Assembly: GCA_037783415.1 (NCBI GenBank)
Contig: JAZGTN010000011.1
Coordinates: 248,001 to 312,000 of the forward strand
Length of the DNA: 64,000 nt
DNA from: Leptasterias polaris
Taxonomy: Eukaryota > Echinodermata > Asteroidea > Forcipulatida > Asteriidae
Direction of reading: 5' to 3'
Shown: positions 1 through 10,814 of the stretch, one piece after another
How positions within the stretch are numbered: the first letter of the stretch is position 1
How the letters are laid out: each line of letters starts with the position of its first letter
Program-made: the position numbers and the translations under genes
The notes under the pieces: generated by a model
What the model saw: only the letters and a program-made list of their open reading frames with translations
The model's database searches: none
What the model was told of the DNA's origin: nothing

Positions 1-99
1 TGCAAATAAACACATTGTTCTATTCTTAGAACGTGCTTTGTTTGAGACTGAACCATGAGCAATAATGTGATTTTAGTTTGATTCAATTGGATAATAACC

Positions 100-850
100 T
101 GGAATATGATGATTTTATGGTGTTCTGGAAGTGCCAGCCGATCACGTTGAGATCACGCGACTAGTTACTGCAGGATGATGGCATCACACGACAGATGACC
201 CTTTTCAAGATAATGTATCTCGGGATGACGACATCTTGAAACTAAAATGTCGGAATGACGACATTCTGAACGATGATGACGACTTCCCGAGATCATTCAT
301 CATTGAATGATAACCTGAGACTACCTACGGTGCTCTAGAAGTGTCATCCGACATCCCGATACATTTTATCTTAGGATTTCGACATCATGAAGGTAAGATG
401 TTGACATCCCGAGATAAATTATCTTGGGATGGTACGTCCAGAAAATGACGAGAACCCAAGATAAATTATTTTGGCAAGACAACAACCTATTTTCAAGATG
501 TCGTCATCCCGAGATAAAATCATCTCAGAATGTCGTCATCGTACGTTTATGATGTCATCATCCCACAGTAAACTGTCTCAGGATGTCAGCAAGTTGGCTG
601 GCACTTCAAGAACTCCGTAATTATCTTTTGGTAAGACAGCATCCTACTCTCAAGATGGCTTCATCCCGAGATAAAATACATCTCAAAGACGACAATCTAC
701 TTCCAAGAGTGTTGTCAGCCGGGGTCATAATCTCGGGATGTCGTCATCTTACGTTTATGGTTTCATCATCATGTGGTGATTTAATACCCCAGCATCTCAA
801 CAAGTTGGATGGACTTTCAGAGCTCCGTATGATTTAGCTCATAATCTCAA
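100..850. repeat. Degenerate palindromic repeat block
   Basis: Variants of ATCTCGGGATGTCGTCATC and its reverse complement recur every 20-60 bases, in both orientations, often around AAGAT or CCCGAGATAAA. The copies are imperfect and irregularly spaced, so this is not a clean tandem array. An 84-codon open frame at 583-837 is built from the repeat and shows no gene features. It may be the interior of a larger foldback or satellite-like element whose left part lies outside the window. Confidence 0.6.
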
Positions 851-1341
851 CCTGGGACCAGACATTTGCACGGTACCGCAGTCTAGGAAACTATAGAAAA
901 CATGCGGGAGTAAATAAAGACTCATTGTTGTGGCCGTTTCTTTTCAGTCGTTGATTATTTATTCATTTATTCAAGTAAACCAACAATGGAATAGAACAAT
1001 CTCATTGGATTTATGTAGCAAATAACGCATTCCAAAAACCCTTTTAACATAAAATAAACTGTAAAATTGTTTTCAACATGTATATCATTATTAATAAGAC
1101 TGAACCAGCATCTTGGTAACTTTTAATCCATTCTACTAATTTGTTTCATTCTTTTAAATTGTTGGTAAAGGTTGCAGCATACTTTAATACTGTTGAATTT
1201 GTTTTATTTGGAATGCCACACAGGTAAACAATATGGCTCCACTTTCCATAAGAACGTTTTGTAAACTGCTTTTGCCATTGATTCCATATAATATATAAGC
1301 CCTATGATAATCGATCTTAATAATTTTCCTTAGCGAAATTG
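851..1341. other. AT-rich intergenic stretch, nothing recognised
   Basis: No coding exon, RNA gene or clear repeat is seen here. Confidence 0.5.
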
Positions 1342-2707
1342 CTAAGGGAGCATGGATAAATTATGTCACGGGAACGGCCGCGTCCCACCGCGTTCCATCG
1401 CGTGACAACTCCAACAAAAGAAAACCAACCCAGTGGAACGCGTTCTCCCGCAACCGCCCGGTTTTGAGGGAGACTCACTGTATAACAAAGGAACAATGGT
1501 GTTGGCCAAATGCCATTGTGTAGTTATAATCGGCTTACTAGTTAGATAAACCCTAAGGTTTTTTCCACTGCAATTAAAGTCTACTGTCGTTTCAATTTTT
1601 AAAAAAAGAATCCAAGTAACTGATAGTAATTGTATCTCCGGCCTAGTATATTTTCAAGGGTTTTTAAGAAGAAAAAATAAATAAATCCTAGCCTTTATAT
1701 TAGCTGACATTGTAATAATGTACATCAAATTATAATAACTCCCGTGACAAAAGAAGATAAATATAAAAATAAAAGATGCGGTGTTACAATTAAACTTCTC
1801 GTGTACATGTATTGAAATTATTCATATCCGCTACCGATTTATCTTTCTTTATTGGCCCTTTGCTGACGGACCTGAGCACTCTATAAGAGGCCAATATTAT
1901 TAATATTATTTGGGATTATTGGGATTTTGATACGTCAGATAGACAGCGGTGGGAATGCAAATGCCGCCCTGTAATTATTGCATGTGATAAAAAATGCTGC
2001 AATAAGGCGACACATTGTTTTATGGGATAACTCAGAAAAAAACAATTATCATTTCAAGATCTTTTTTGTTTTAAGAAATGTAAACCTTTTGAAATATGTG
2101 GAGTTAAGTACTATATGCCATAAACTAGGTTTCAGTGACTTACATGACAAATAATAACTGTTGCCATATTGTGGTGTTTTACATTACAAATGATAACTGT
2201 CGCGCTTTTGTAACAACTAATAACAATCACCATACTGTTGGTTATGTACAAACACAACGTTATAGTGGCGTTTGATCCCATTTTCCTATTCTACCTGATT
2301 CAAACCCCCCTAACTTTGTGGTAAAAAGGGCAGTTAAAAAAGGCCAAAATCTCTGGTTATCCGTTGCAGAATTGTCACCAGTTCAACTTTTTTTATGGCA
2401 GTAGCATAGCTTTGGGAAAACTCGAGGGTTGGCCGCATGTACATGTACACTGTCGAACCCATTGTCTGAGCTAGACTGCAAACACTAATCCTTCACCCCT
2501 TTGTAGGCTACTTATGAGCTGCCTTGTCCACGTAATCTGAACAACAAAAGGCACCAACAATAGAGTTCGATAATGAGGGAACCTACAAATCACTGGAGCG
2601 CTTAATCCATCTTGGGACGGCCGCGTGTCAATTTTGGAACGACCGCGTTCTGGAACGAGTCTGCACGCGGGGGCGGCCGCGTTCTTAATTTATCCATGGT
2701 CCCTAAG
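1342..2707. mobile_element. Candidate DNA transposon with terminal inverted repeats
   Basis: The left end (1342-1363, starting CTAAGGGAGCATGGATAAAT) matches the reverse complement of the right end (2686-2707) at 20 of 22 positions. GC-rich stretches with CGGCCGCG-type motifs lie just inside both ends (1371-1450 and 2615-2685), while the interior is AT-rich and has no transposase-like frame. It is best read as a non-autonomous element. I could not define a convincing target-site duplication, so the superfamily is left open. Confidence 0.55.
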
Positions 2708-2989
2708 TAAAAATCAATGTACAACCAGTCACAAGCACCATGATATAATAACAAAACAATATTAATGGTATCATTTTTATTTTGTACAAGATTGCCTTGC
2801 ATTTGTTGTGTGTTTTAACTCTAGCCCGGTAACTACCCAATGATCTTCTTGTAAAAAACGCACAACATAATCTTTGACTGAAAACATTTTCACGATAATG
2901 TTCATGTCTGCATTGTTCAGTGTTAAAGCGCGTGGCCAGCATTGGTGATCGTCAAAGACCAGAAGGCATAGTTCACTCTTTATAATTTT

Positions 2990-3290
2990 GTGAACCAATT
3001 ATACTTGAAATAACGAACCCTGTAAAAGTTTAAGCTTAATGTCATCGGAGTCACGAGAAAATAGTGAAAAACCTTTACAATAATGTTTTCAAACATCTCG
3101 TTTTGGACTTGCGATGCGAGATCAAAACTATATTGTTTTACTCATTTCTCGAAAAACAATATTTTTCAGGCACAACTTTATTCAAATGAGGTTTTTCCAC
3201 CATAATGTACTATGGGTTATGTGCAAATTTGTAAGCATCAACCTCACCAATGGTTGTACCCACCTCACGACGGATATTTTTAAAGCTCAT
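2990..3290 (+). mobile_element. MITE-B family copy, divergent
   Basis: Similar along its length to the copies at 10075-10430, 13800-14135 and 22988-23712. Shared landmarks in order are CCTGTAAAAGTTTAAGCT, a GAAAAAC block, ACATCTCGTTTT, GATCAAAACTA and TTTTTCCACCATAA. No coding capacity is seen. Confidence 0.55.
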
Positions 3291-3532
3291 TGGCCTCGTT
3301 TTTGTTTTCTCGGTTTTTGTGCCTTGATCAAGAAATAGACAAAATCGATGTTTTTTTTCAAACTTATTTTCTATAAATTAATAATAATTCATTTCTTCAA
3401 TTCTGTTTTTTATCATTAAATGAAAGCTTTTGGGGTTATCCAAAAGTAGCCAGTTTTTTATTGGCTCTCCGTCAAAAGAAATAGCTATTAGATAGACAAA
3501 TATATTTTAATTTTGATTTCTGTATCATTAAG

Positions 3533-3538
3533 TTTATT
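3533..3538 (-). promoter_or_regulatory. AATAAA hexamer overlapping the TMEM26 copy A stop codon
   Basis: On the minus strand the TAA stop (3540-3538) is followed by ATAAAC, so an AATAAA poly(A) hexamer starts on the last base of the stop codon. If used, the mRNA would have almost no 3' UTR. Nothing here shows that it is used. Confidence 0.3.
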
Positions 3539-6500
3539 TACAAAATAGTGATCTCTTCACTGATAGTTGCTATTACCCCATTTCTCCTTGTATTGTTGGA
3601 CCGTGTATTGTTCCTCATACCCCCATTTGCGTCTCTGTGACCGACCGTGTCACTTGGCTCAAGTTCTGAACTCTGCCTCCGCGAACTGCCTCGACTGTGA
3701 TTCTCAGTTAGTACCACATTAAGTCTGTAAAATTGCAGCACGAGAAGAAGAGCATTCTTACACGTAAAGAAAATAAGAGATTGATCGTATACACCCAAGC
3801 CAGCAATGAGATATATCCGCATGATAAGGTACGGACCGTCTTGAAGGATGACGTCGGTCATGAGCGCCCACAGTGCCGTGCCACATAACACCCCAGACAG
3901 CTCCCGCATAGAACTGGCCCAGCGAGAACTGGTCTCTTCGTCTTCGTCTGCTGACACCTCCGTGATGGGACGCCGCCTTTTCTTCGTGGAAGTCAAGCCA
4001 AGGGTAAACTGGAGTAGAGACCAGCTCCACACAATCAAGATGGCGAGATAGACCGTTTTGTTGCACGCAATCTGTTGGAGTTTGAGGGTCTCAGAAGAGA
4101 ATTCCAGCATGTCAGCTGCCATGCCGATGTAGACAAGTAGGAGTTGAGACAGTTCGTTCCTGGTTATAGATCCTTTTGGGAGGACCCATCTACCGACGAT
4201 CAAAACCAACATCAAAGTTTGCTGGTAGATGGCGGATACGTTAAGCTTCAGTTCGTAAATATCCTGTAGAAAAGGAGGGGACAATATTTAATGAAAACAA
4301 CAAATAGGAAACAAGCACGGCATTTCTTTTGGGAGAGAAATGTAATTTCAGCAGTGTGCACTTTTGGTAATTTCTCCACAAGATGAAAATAAAAACTTAC
4401 TTTATGGAAAAGAGCACTGGAGAGCGGATGGTATCATAACACATTGTTAGAAACAACCTCATTTGAAGTATAATGGAGTTTTAGAGAACATTTTCACCCA
4501 AAGATTTGAATCTGAGAAGTGCAACAAGTGTGTTTTTTCTTTCATTATTTTCTTGCAACTTCGATGACCGATTGAGCCCAATTGTTCACAGGTTTGCGAC
4601 TTTATGCGTAAACTATGTTGGGATAAACCAAGTATGCTACTTTAAATGTAGAATATATAGGCCTAATGATCAAGACAATTATGCCTTGAAATTGTGCAGG
4701 TTTCCTTTTACTTTGGCCGGTCTGCCATTTTGTATAGAACCAAATTTTTGACTCCACAAAATGGCGGACCGTTAAAGTTCACGAGTTTAATTTCATACAA
4801 CACACACTTTTTATAGCCCAAAGCGCACAGTCTAGGGCAACGTGTCCCTTTAATCGTACCATTTGCAAGTATTGGTGAACTGTGAAAGGTGGTTGTTGCT
4901 TTACCGAATAAAAAACAGGGGGGACCCAAGATTTTGTTAGAATTGGTACCAGTCTCATACAAGAACTAAGATTTCGGGTTTTACAATTACATAATATATT
5001 TATTAATACTAAATTATTTCAAAAATCGTTTTTGGTTTTTTTCGTTTACTACAAGCATACCTTTAATCCATATTATTATTACTGAATATTTTAATTTGTT
5101 TTCAATACTGCAAAACATAATATACACGCTCAGTCAATCAATACGTATCGACCCATCTCAAGAATCGATAGATGAAACTATACTCGGTGAATCACTGACT
5201 TCATTTCATTGCATTCCAATGCAGGGCACAGTCATTCCGTGTCAACTAAAGTGAAATTATAGGCCTAAATTATATTCACAAGTATCTATATAATTATATG
5301 AATAATGGAGGGAGTTCGCAATATTTTGAATCAAATATATAGAACGCAGACCGCGAAGTATTTCGTAGATTTATTATTTGATTTTGTCACTCGATAACAT
5401 ATATTGGTTTTCAGCAAAAAGTAAATTCAGTTTCATTATAACACGAATTCAAATTCACGCATAATTTTCCTTTAATTCATTTAAACTGAGGTTTCTTGGT
5501 AGTTTAATTTCGTTTTCGTGCACACATAATTTCGTTCTTCTCATTCAGGTTCGTCTTAGTCACGCTAATTCATTAATAGACTACATTTTTAACCATTCAT
5601 CCAGTTGAATTTCTACTGCCTATTTTACATCACTGACGAAATTGAATGGTTGACCAGCTTCTTGCTGTTGTCTTTTGCGACATTGAATGATTTGTGCGAA
5701 CCAAGAAATTTGAGCAATCTTATTATAACAGTGTTGGCTAACTTGTTGAAATTGAATTAATTCTTTTGACTGTTCTTCTGACACAACGGAGCATTTATTT
5801 TCAAACGAAATGGGATAAAATTGGCCAGGAAACCGACAGTAAAGTTTCACTTCAAGCGATTGACATTTTTATACAAAAATCAGACACTTTTTACAGTATT
5901 ATGACATGAATGATAGATAATTCTTACACTATCGTGTTGTGTGAATTGCTTTTGATCTCGTTCGCAGTATCCGAGTCGTACTATGCAACCAGAATAGTTC
6001 AGTTTCTTCTTCAAATCAATACGGGATTCCAGTAGGGAGACTTCTAGGACCCAGACGACGGGTAGTATATTGCAGAGGTAGATGAGGACCAATGGGAAGA
6101 ACCTGTCACAGAGATCGAAACAGCATCATGATAAACAGTGCGACCCCAAAAAGGATCTTGATAATTTCCCCCTCAAAACAATCACCCTAAGTTTCAATGT
6201 GTTATTGAGTGGACAGGAAGGCAGGGTGTACCTATGTCAAATTGTCGAAGACCATGTCCTCACTTGGTGTATCCCAACATAATTGTGTATGCATAAAGTA
6301 TAACAAACGGGTTCATATTCCGACACCCCTATTTATAGGGGTGTCGGAATATAGGGCTGTCCCCATAACAAACCTGCGAACATTTGGGCTCAATTGGTCT
6401 TCAAAGTTGCAAGAGAATATAATGAAAGACAAAACACTATTGTTGCATAGAATAGTGTGCTTTCAGATGCCTGAGAAAGGCTTCATGCCTAAAGCCTTTC

Positions 6501-7324
6501 GCAGATTCAAATTTTAGGGTTAAAAACTACCTCTATCTCCAAAACTATATTACTTAAAAGGGGTCATTTTTAACAATGATGTATAATCATCTCCAATGCT
6601 CTTTACCAAGCAAATTTTGTATGGTCATTAACCTGTGGAGTAATTACCAAAAGTATACACCCTGCCTTAAAATTAACAAATTGTAGAAAATGTACTGAGG
6701 CATCATGAATCTTAAAATAGAACGACAGACTTTAACCACGCTTATAACAATAAGTGTTTGGGGGTTTTTTTGGACGTGCAATATCAACACAGGACCTCTA
6801 TGGATAACCATCCGAATGAAAAATCAACTGTGGTAAAGTATCTTGCTCAATGACACGAGTGCCACGACCGGGACTCGAACCCAAACCCTGCTGATTAGGA
6901 ACACCAAAGCGTGAGTACGGTGTCCTTAACCGCTCAGCCACGGCACGCCACATTGAAACAATTGAGTGATTTTTTTACTCCATAATAAGCTTTTGATATT
7001 GTTAATTCTTTCTTAATTTTTTTCAAAAGTTAAATCGCTCAAAAATAAATAATTATGTTCGCTTCTTTGATGACTGACTTTTTAAAATATGTCAGTTCGG
7101 TGGGCTGTCTGCCTATCTGACTCCAATACTTACCATCTCCACTCCCCATCTTCGTTATATCCAAATGTGAGTATCAACTCCATCATGTAGACCAGCACAG
7201 TCACAGATACGAACCAAAAGTAACTATTGCCAGTCAGCCATACCGTCAGAAACACCCCGATCATACCGTGGGCCAGGTAGCAAAATCGGACAATCGAAGC
7301 CTTTACGGCCTTCTTAAACAACAT
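3538..7324 (-). CDS. TMEM26-like multipass membrane protein, copy A
   Basis: Three coding exons: 7324-7134, 6102-5928 and 4263-3538, giving 363 aa. All introns are GT-AG, with phases 2 and 0. Exon 1 encodes two hydrophobic segments (about residues 10-30 and 36-56) and ends in G-E-W-R-W; exon 2 adds a third (about 65-85). Exon 3 carries the conserved core, including LILIVGRW-like (here VLIVGRWVLP), L-S-Q-L-L-L-V-Y-I-G-M-A-A-D-M-L-E-F, Q-D-G-P-Y and F-F-T-C-K-N-A-L-L. This order and length match vertebrate TMEM26 (about 368 aa, from memory). An in-frame TAA lies 24 bases upstream of the chosen ATG. The family's biochemical role is not established; human TMEM26 is known mainly as a surface marker of beige fat cells. 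The C-terminal tail is polar. Intron 1 holds a MITE and a SINE fragment; intron 2 holds two further repeats. It pairs head-to-head with copy B at 18952-21914. Confidence 0.9.
4320..4690 (-). mobile_element. MITE-C family copy in TMEM26 copy A intron 2
   Basis: Shares an ordered series of blocks with the copies at 6218-6668, 8827-9190 and 54541-54838: TTTTGGTAATT, AAGAGCACTGGAGAGC, GTGCAACAAGTGTG, TTATTTTCTTGCAACTTCGA, and TTCACAGGTTTG. No coding capacity is seen and its ends are eroded. Confidence 0.55.
5440..5860 (+). repeat. Interspersed repeat with AAATTGAATG motifs, copy 1
   Basis: Colinear with 31735-32150: both contain TTTTCGTGCACACATAAT-like or TTTTCGCGCACACATGAT-like blocks, CTCATTCAG.TTCGT, GAATGGT..ACCAGCT, several AAATTGAATG units, TTTTGACTGT and CATT.ATTTTCAAA. 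It lies in TMEM26 copy A intron 2. No ends or coding capacity could be defined. Confidence 0.55.
6218..6668 (+). mobile_element. MITE-C, near-complete copy with 13-bp perfect TIRs
   Basis: The left end AAGGCAGGGTGTA (6218-6230) and right end TACACCCTGCCTT (6656-6668) are perfect inverted repeats. The interior shares blocks with the MITE-A copies (CTCACTTGGTGTATCCCAAC, TTGGGCTCAATTGGTC, GTGTGCTTTCAGATGC). It lies in intron 1 of TMEM26 copy A and is itself interrupted by a 56-bp palindromic insertion at 6309-6364. Confidence 0.65.
6309..6364. mobile_element. 56-bp palindromic insertion with 9-bp direct repeats
   Basis: Inside MITE-C, ATAACAAAC occurs at 6300-6308 and again at 6365-6373. In related MITEs it occurs once. 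The 56 bases between hold a perfect palindrome with 18-bp arms (6315-6332 and 6335-6352) and a 2-base centre. This is what a small foldback insertion with a 9-bp target duplication would look like. Confidence 0.6.
6838..6949 (-). mobile_element. tRNA-Leu-derived SINE head fragment
   Basis: Read on the minus strand it gives CGTGCCGTGGCTGAGCGGTT (box A-like), an extra-arm region, and GGGTTCGAGTCCCGG (box B), then the GTCATTGAGCAAGATACTT extension seen in the complete SINEs. It lies in TMEM26 copy A intron 1 and has lost its 3' half. Confidence 0.65.
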
Positions 7325-8826
7325 GTTGAAGAGATGGTGATTACATTAGGCGGTTAAAATTAACCATTTAATACAGTTAATGGTACATCAACGTGTTAGT
7401 CAATCGGACTGCCGAGAGTGACGATTCAAGGCGAAGTTGTGATTGTTGCATGCCACGAGCTTGGCTCGTACAGGCTGGCACATTAATCAATAGTGGGCCA
7501 CAGGCGGATTCAGTGAGTTATAAAATCAGCCTCACGACACAATCCCATGAGCTAATTAGCCGGCGAATTGTCATCATTTAGCCCCTCCCTAGTTTCTCTC
7601 CATCTGCTTTCTTCGGCGATGTATCCATCGGAAAGCACCAACCAAACACCCGCCACGTCATTCCAATGCAAATCCTTCCAAATTTTGGTAACAAACATTC
7701 GAACGTTTGATATCAGCCTTATACCGAGGTGTAAAAAAAAGCAGCGTTAACTATTTCTATAACAAATCAATGAAAAATTGAATTCATTTATAGTTATTAT
7801 GTTTCTCAGTCTTTAGATTGTGTAATCTTCCTTGATTTTGTATTTATTTTATTGTTTACAAATAAATATGAGTCATGAAGTACTGAAGTGAAATCACGTG
7901 ACGATCACTAATGTTTGCATTATCCAACTTATGAGTAAAGGGACCGAAACAGTGTACATAATGATAGGCCTACAATAATTATTTGCTTAAATTCAGCAGT
8001 AATTGAGTCTGCAGTAATGAAGGCCAGACTGTGATCATGGCTTTTAGTGTAATTAAGTTAAACATTATTTGTAATATTAGGCTCGTAGATATTGAATGAA
8101 TAAAAGTCTAGGGGTTTAAAACAATAAATCACAAAAGGTCATTCGATATTTTATCCTAGAAATGTACCCACCGAACTTGGGAAAACTAGACAACGAAGAT
8201 AAAAGTGGCCTTTTTCGAAGGAAAAAAAAGAAGGTGTACGAAAAATAACGAAGGTGGTTTCGGCACTATATGTGGATTGGGTTTTCAGTCCCTACCTGAT
8301 TGCGTGGGTTTTCCGAACTGGAATAATTCTCTGGGGGTTTCCTCCCACATCTAAAACTGAAATTGCATTCCTTGTCTTCTCCCCATGGGGTTCTTGGCTA
8401 GTGATTAAGTTCACTTTTCTGAGAATCCTTGGCTTCACAACTAGAATAAATAAATGAAAATAAACAAGAAAACCCAAATAATGGAAACCTTGTGTGAATT
8501 CCATTTTAACGTTTTCAAAGTGATGTCGGTCACCCATAATTGGGCCTGAGTCTGTAATTGGGCCTGTGTCTGTGTTAGTGGGTTTGGTGATCAGGTATAT
8601 CTTTAAAAGTGTAGCAGTAAAAGGAACTAATCTGGACTGCATTTAATCATTTGTTTGTCTACTAACAAATTATTTCTAGCTCAATTCCCAAAACCTTTAT
8701 GATAGCCTTTATGAGTCATGGTGTACAATCAACCAGAATGTGACTGGACTCAAGTCATGGGAGCCATATAGTACAGCACCGCGCTAATGGAGTTTAACAC
8801 AAAAGCAATCCAGGCTAACAAGGTTT
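7325..8826. other. Intergenic, left part of the TMEM26 divergent spacer
   Basis: This presumably includes the promoter of TMEM26 copy A just right of 7324, but I see no convincing core motif. At about 8250-8640 a sequence with TGGGTTTTCAGTCCCTACCT, GGGTTTCCTCCCACATCTAA and GGCCTGTGTCTGTG looks like interspersed repeat text; no second copy lies in the window. No exon is seen. Confidence 0.4.
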
Positions 8827-9190
8827 AAAGGGATCGAGGGTACACCTTTAGTATTTATTCAGAAAAAATAAAAAATATATAAAGAACATGAACTTTTATT
8901 TGGTTAAGAGCACATGAGAGCTGTTGAAATTATAAATCACTGTTATAGAAACGAACCCCTTTGAAGTAATGTAGTTTTAGAGTCAAGGGTGATTTTTCAC
9001 ACACAAAAATTAATCTTTCTCAGGCCTCTGATAGCACACAATTCTATAAAACAAGGGTTGTTTTTCTTTCACTATTTTCTAGCAACTTAGATGACTTAAG
9101 TGAGCACACATTTTCACAGGTTTGTCATTTTATTCATTATGTTAATAAGGATACACCAGGTGAGGAATTACCAAAAGCATACCCTGCCTA
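8827..9190 (-). mobile_element. MITE-C family copy
   Basis: Starts near AGGGTACACCTTTAGTA and ends in ACCAAAAGCATACCCTGCC. Its internal blocks match 6218-6668 in reverse orientation (TTGTTTTTCTTTCACTATTT, TTCACAGGTTTG, GGATACACCAGG). Confidence 0.55.
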
Positions 9191-10074
9191 GGGAGACTGT
9201 ATACTGTATACTGTATACTGTATACAGCATAAAACTGTGTAAACAGTTCGATTGGTTTGAAGCACAAAGGTAAAAGATGATAGATTATGAATGTTCATCT
9301 AGGCCGAGCCGAATATATATAATTGGCGTTCCTTTTGAGTGTCTGGGTGTAATGAGGCGTCACCAAGCTTCCCTGATCAATCTGTAACCCTGTGTGAATT
9401 ATTGTTTAAAGGTCATACGGTTTTTCTAAGGAAATACTGTCAGCTAAGCTTCCCATGTATTCAAAACAAACCAACAATATTTTTTAAAGTCTCACAGCCT
9501 CTTGAAATCAAATCAAGTTTGCTGACAGCTAAACTTCTGAATTGTTCTTCCGTTCTTTCTTTTTGTGAGGCTCATCCGAAATGAAAACACACCTCTTGGA
9601 AAAAATTGCACCTATCGGCAAAATGGTGCCATTTTAAGAGAGCTATTGTAATCAAATGCTCCAGTTTGAAAGTCAATAAACCCAGTGGCACAATATTAGA
9701 CACTTTCAATCCGTAAAACACAGAACCTTCAAATCTCTGATTTACAGAAAAAGTTGTGGATTTGCATTTTGGTCATGAGGCTTGTAGCATGTTTTGTTGT
9801 TGATTTGTTTCCCCTCTATAGGCCTTTTTAGTGTAGTGGAACCATTGTAGTACATGTACATACCGCTTGGTTGTACAACCTCGATCTTCATTGTACTGCT
9901 TTTATATTATGAGTGTAAATCTGATGGGGTGGAGGTTGAAAGTGATCAAAGGGGATGGGAGACCATAAATAAAGGGATACCAGTGTGCATGAATGCAATC
10001 TTTGTAATTATTTCAAATAATGTTATCTCAGATTCATTGTACACCATAAAATATTTCATTAAATTAAAGTGCTA
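9191..10074. other. Intergenic, with a short GTATACT microsatellite at the left edge
   Basis: Four to five units of CTGTATA/GTATACT lie at about 9190-9223. Otherwise this is AT-rich sequence with short random open frames and nothing recognisable. Confidence 0.4.
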
Positions 10075-10430
10075 AAGGGTGTGTACAACATTGATAATTG
10101 CCAAAGACCTGTATCCACACTTGATGTGACCCAATATATACATGAAATAAAAAACCTGTGAAAGCTCAATCGGGCTTCGGTGTCATTAAAAAAAACAGTG
10201 AAAAACCCCATTATATGTGTTAACTTTTTTCAAACCTCGGATTTTATCCTGCGGATTTTATCCTGTTTTACTCATCTCCTAAAAACTATGGCATTTCAAG
10301 CAAACCTATTTCAGGGGAATTTTTCCACCATGACCTTCTGTATACCATGTCAGTTATGTGCAAATCTGTGAACACTTATATTTTCAATCATACCAATGTT
10401 GTACCATTCTACCTCCATGGTTGTATACGC
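10075..10430 (+). mobile_element. MITE-B family copy
   Basis: Blocks AAAGACCTGTATCCACACTT, GATGTGACCCAATATATACA, ACCTGTGAAAGCTCAATCGG, TTTTTCCACCATGACC, TATACCATGTCAGTTATGTG and TGTACCATTCTACC match the other MITE-B copies. It abuts the MITE-A copy at 10435. Confidence 0.6.
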
Positions 10431-10434
10431 AGCC

Positions 10435-10814
10435 TTTAAAGGCACTGAACACGTTTTGTAATTGTCAAAGACCAGTATTCTCACTTGGTGTATCCCAACA
10501 TATGCATAAAATAACAAGCCTGTGAAAATTTGGGCTCAATTGGTCATTGAAGTTGCAAGAAAATAATGAAAGAAAAAACACCCTTGTTGTACAAACTAGT
10601 GTGCTTTCAGATAGGAATAAAAGGCTAATTCTAGCCAGAAGTCTTTTATTATTTGAGTGAGAAATTACCTCTTTCTCAAAAACTACGTTACTTCAGAGGG
10701 AGTCGTTTCTCACAATGTTTTATACTATCAACAGCTCTCCGTTGCTCATTACCAAGTAAGTTTTTATGCTAATATATATTTTGAGTAATTACCAAACGTG
10801 TACAGTGCCTTTAA
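10435..10814 (+). mobile_element. MITE-A, complete copy flanked by TTAA
   Basis: TTTAAAGGCACTGAACACG at the left and its inverted match CGTGTACAGTGCCTTTAA at the right bound a 380-bp non-coding element. Related copies are at 24911-25287 (minus) and 54904-55282 (plus). TTAA borders both ends, which suggests TTAA target choice, although TIR and flank cannot be separated exactly. The interior has TATCCCAACATATGCATAAA and GAGTCGTTTCTCACAATG blocks. Confidence 0.75.
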
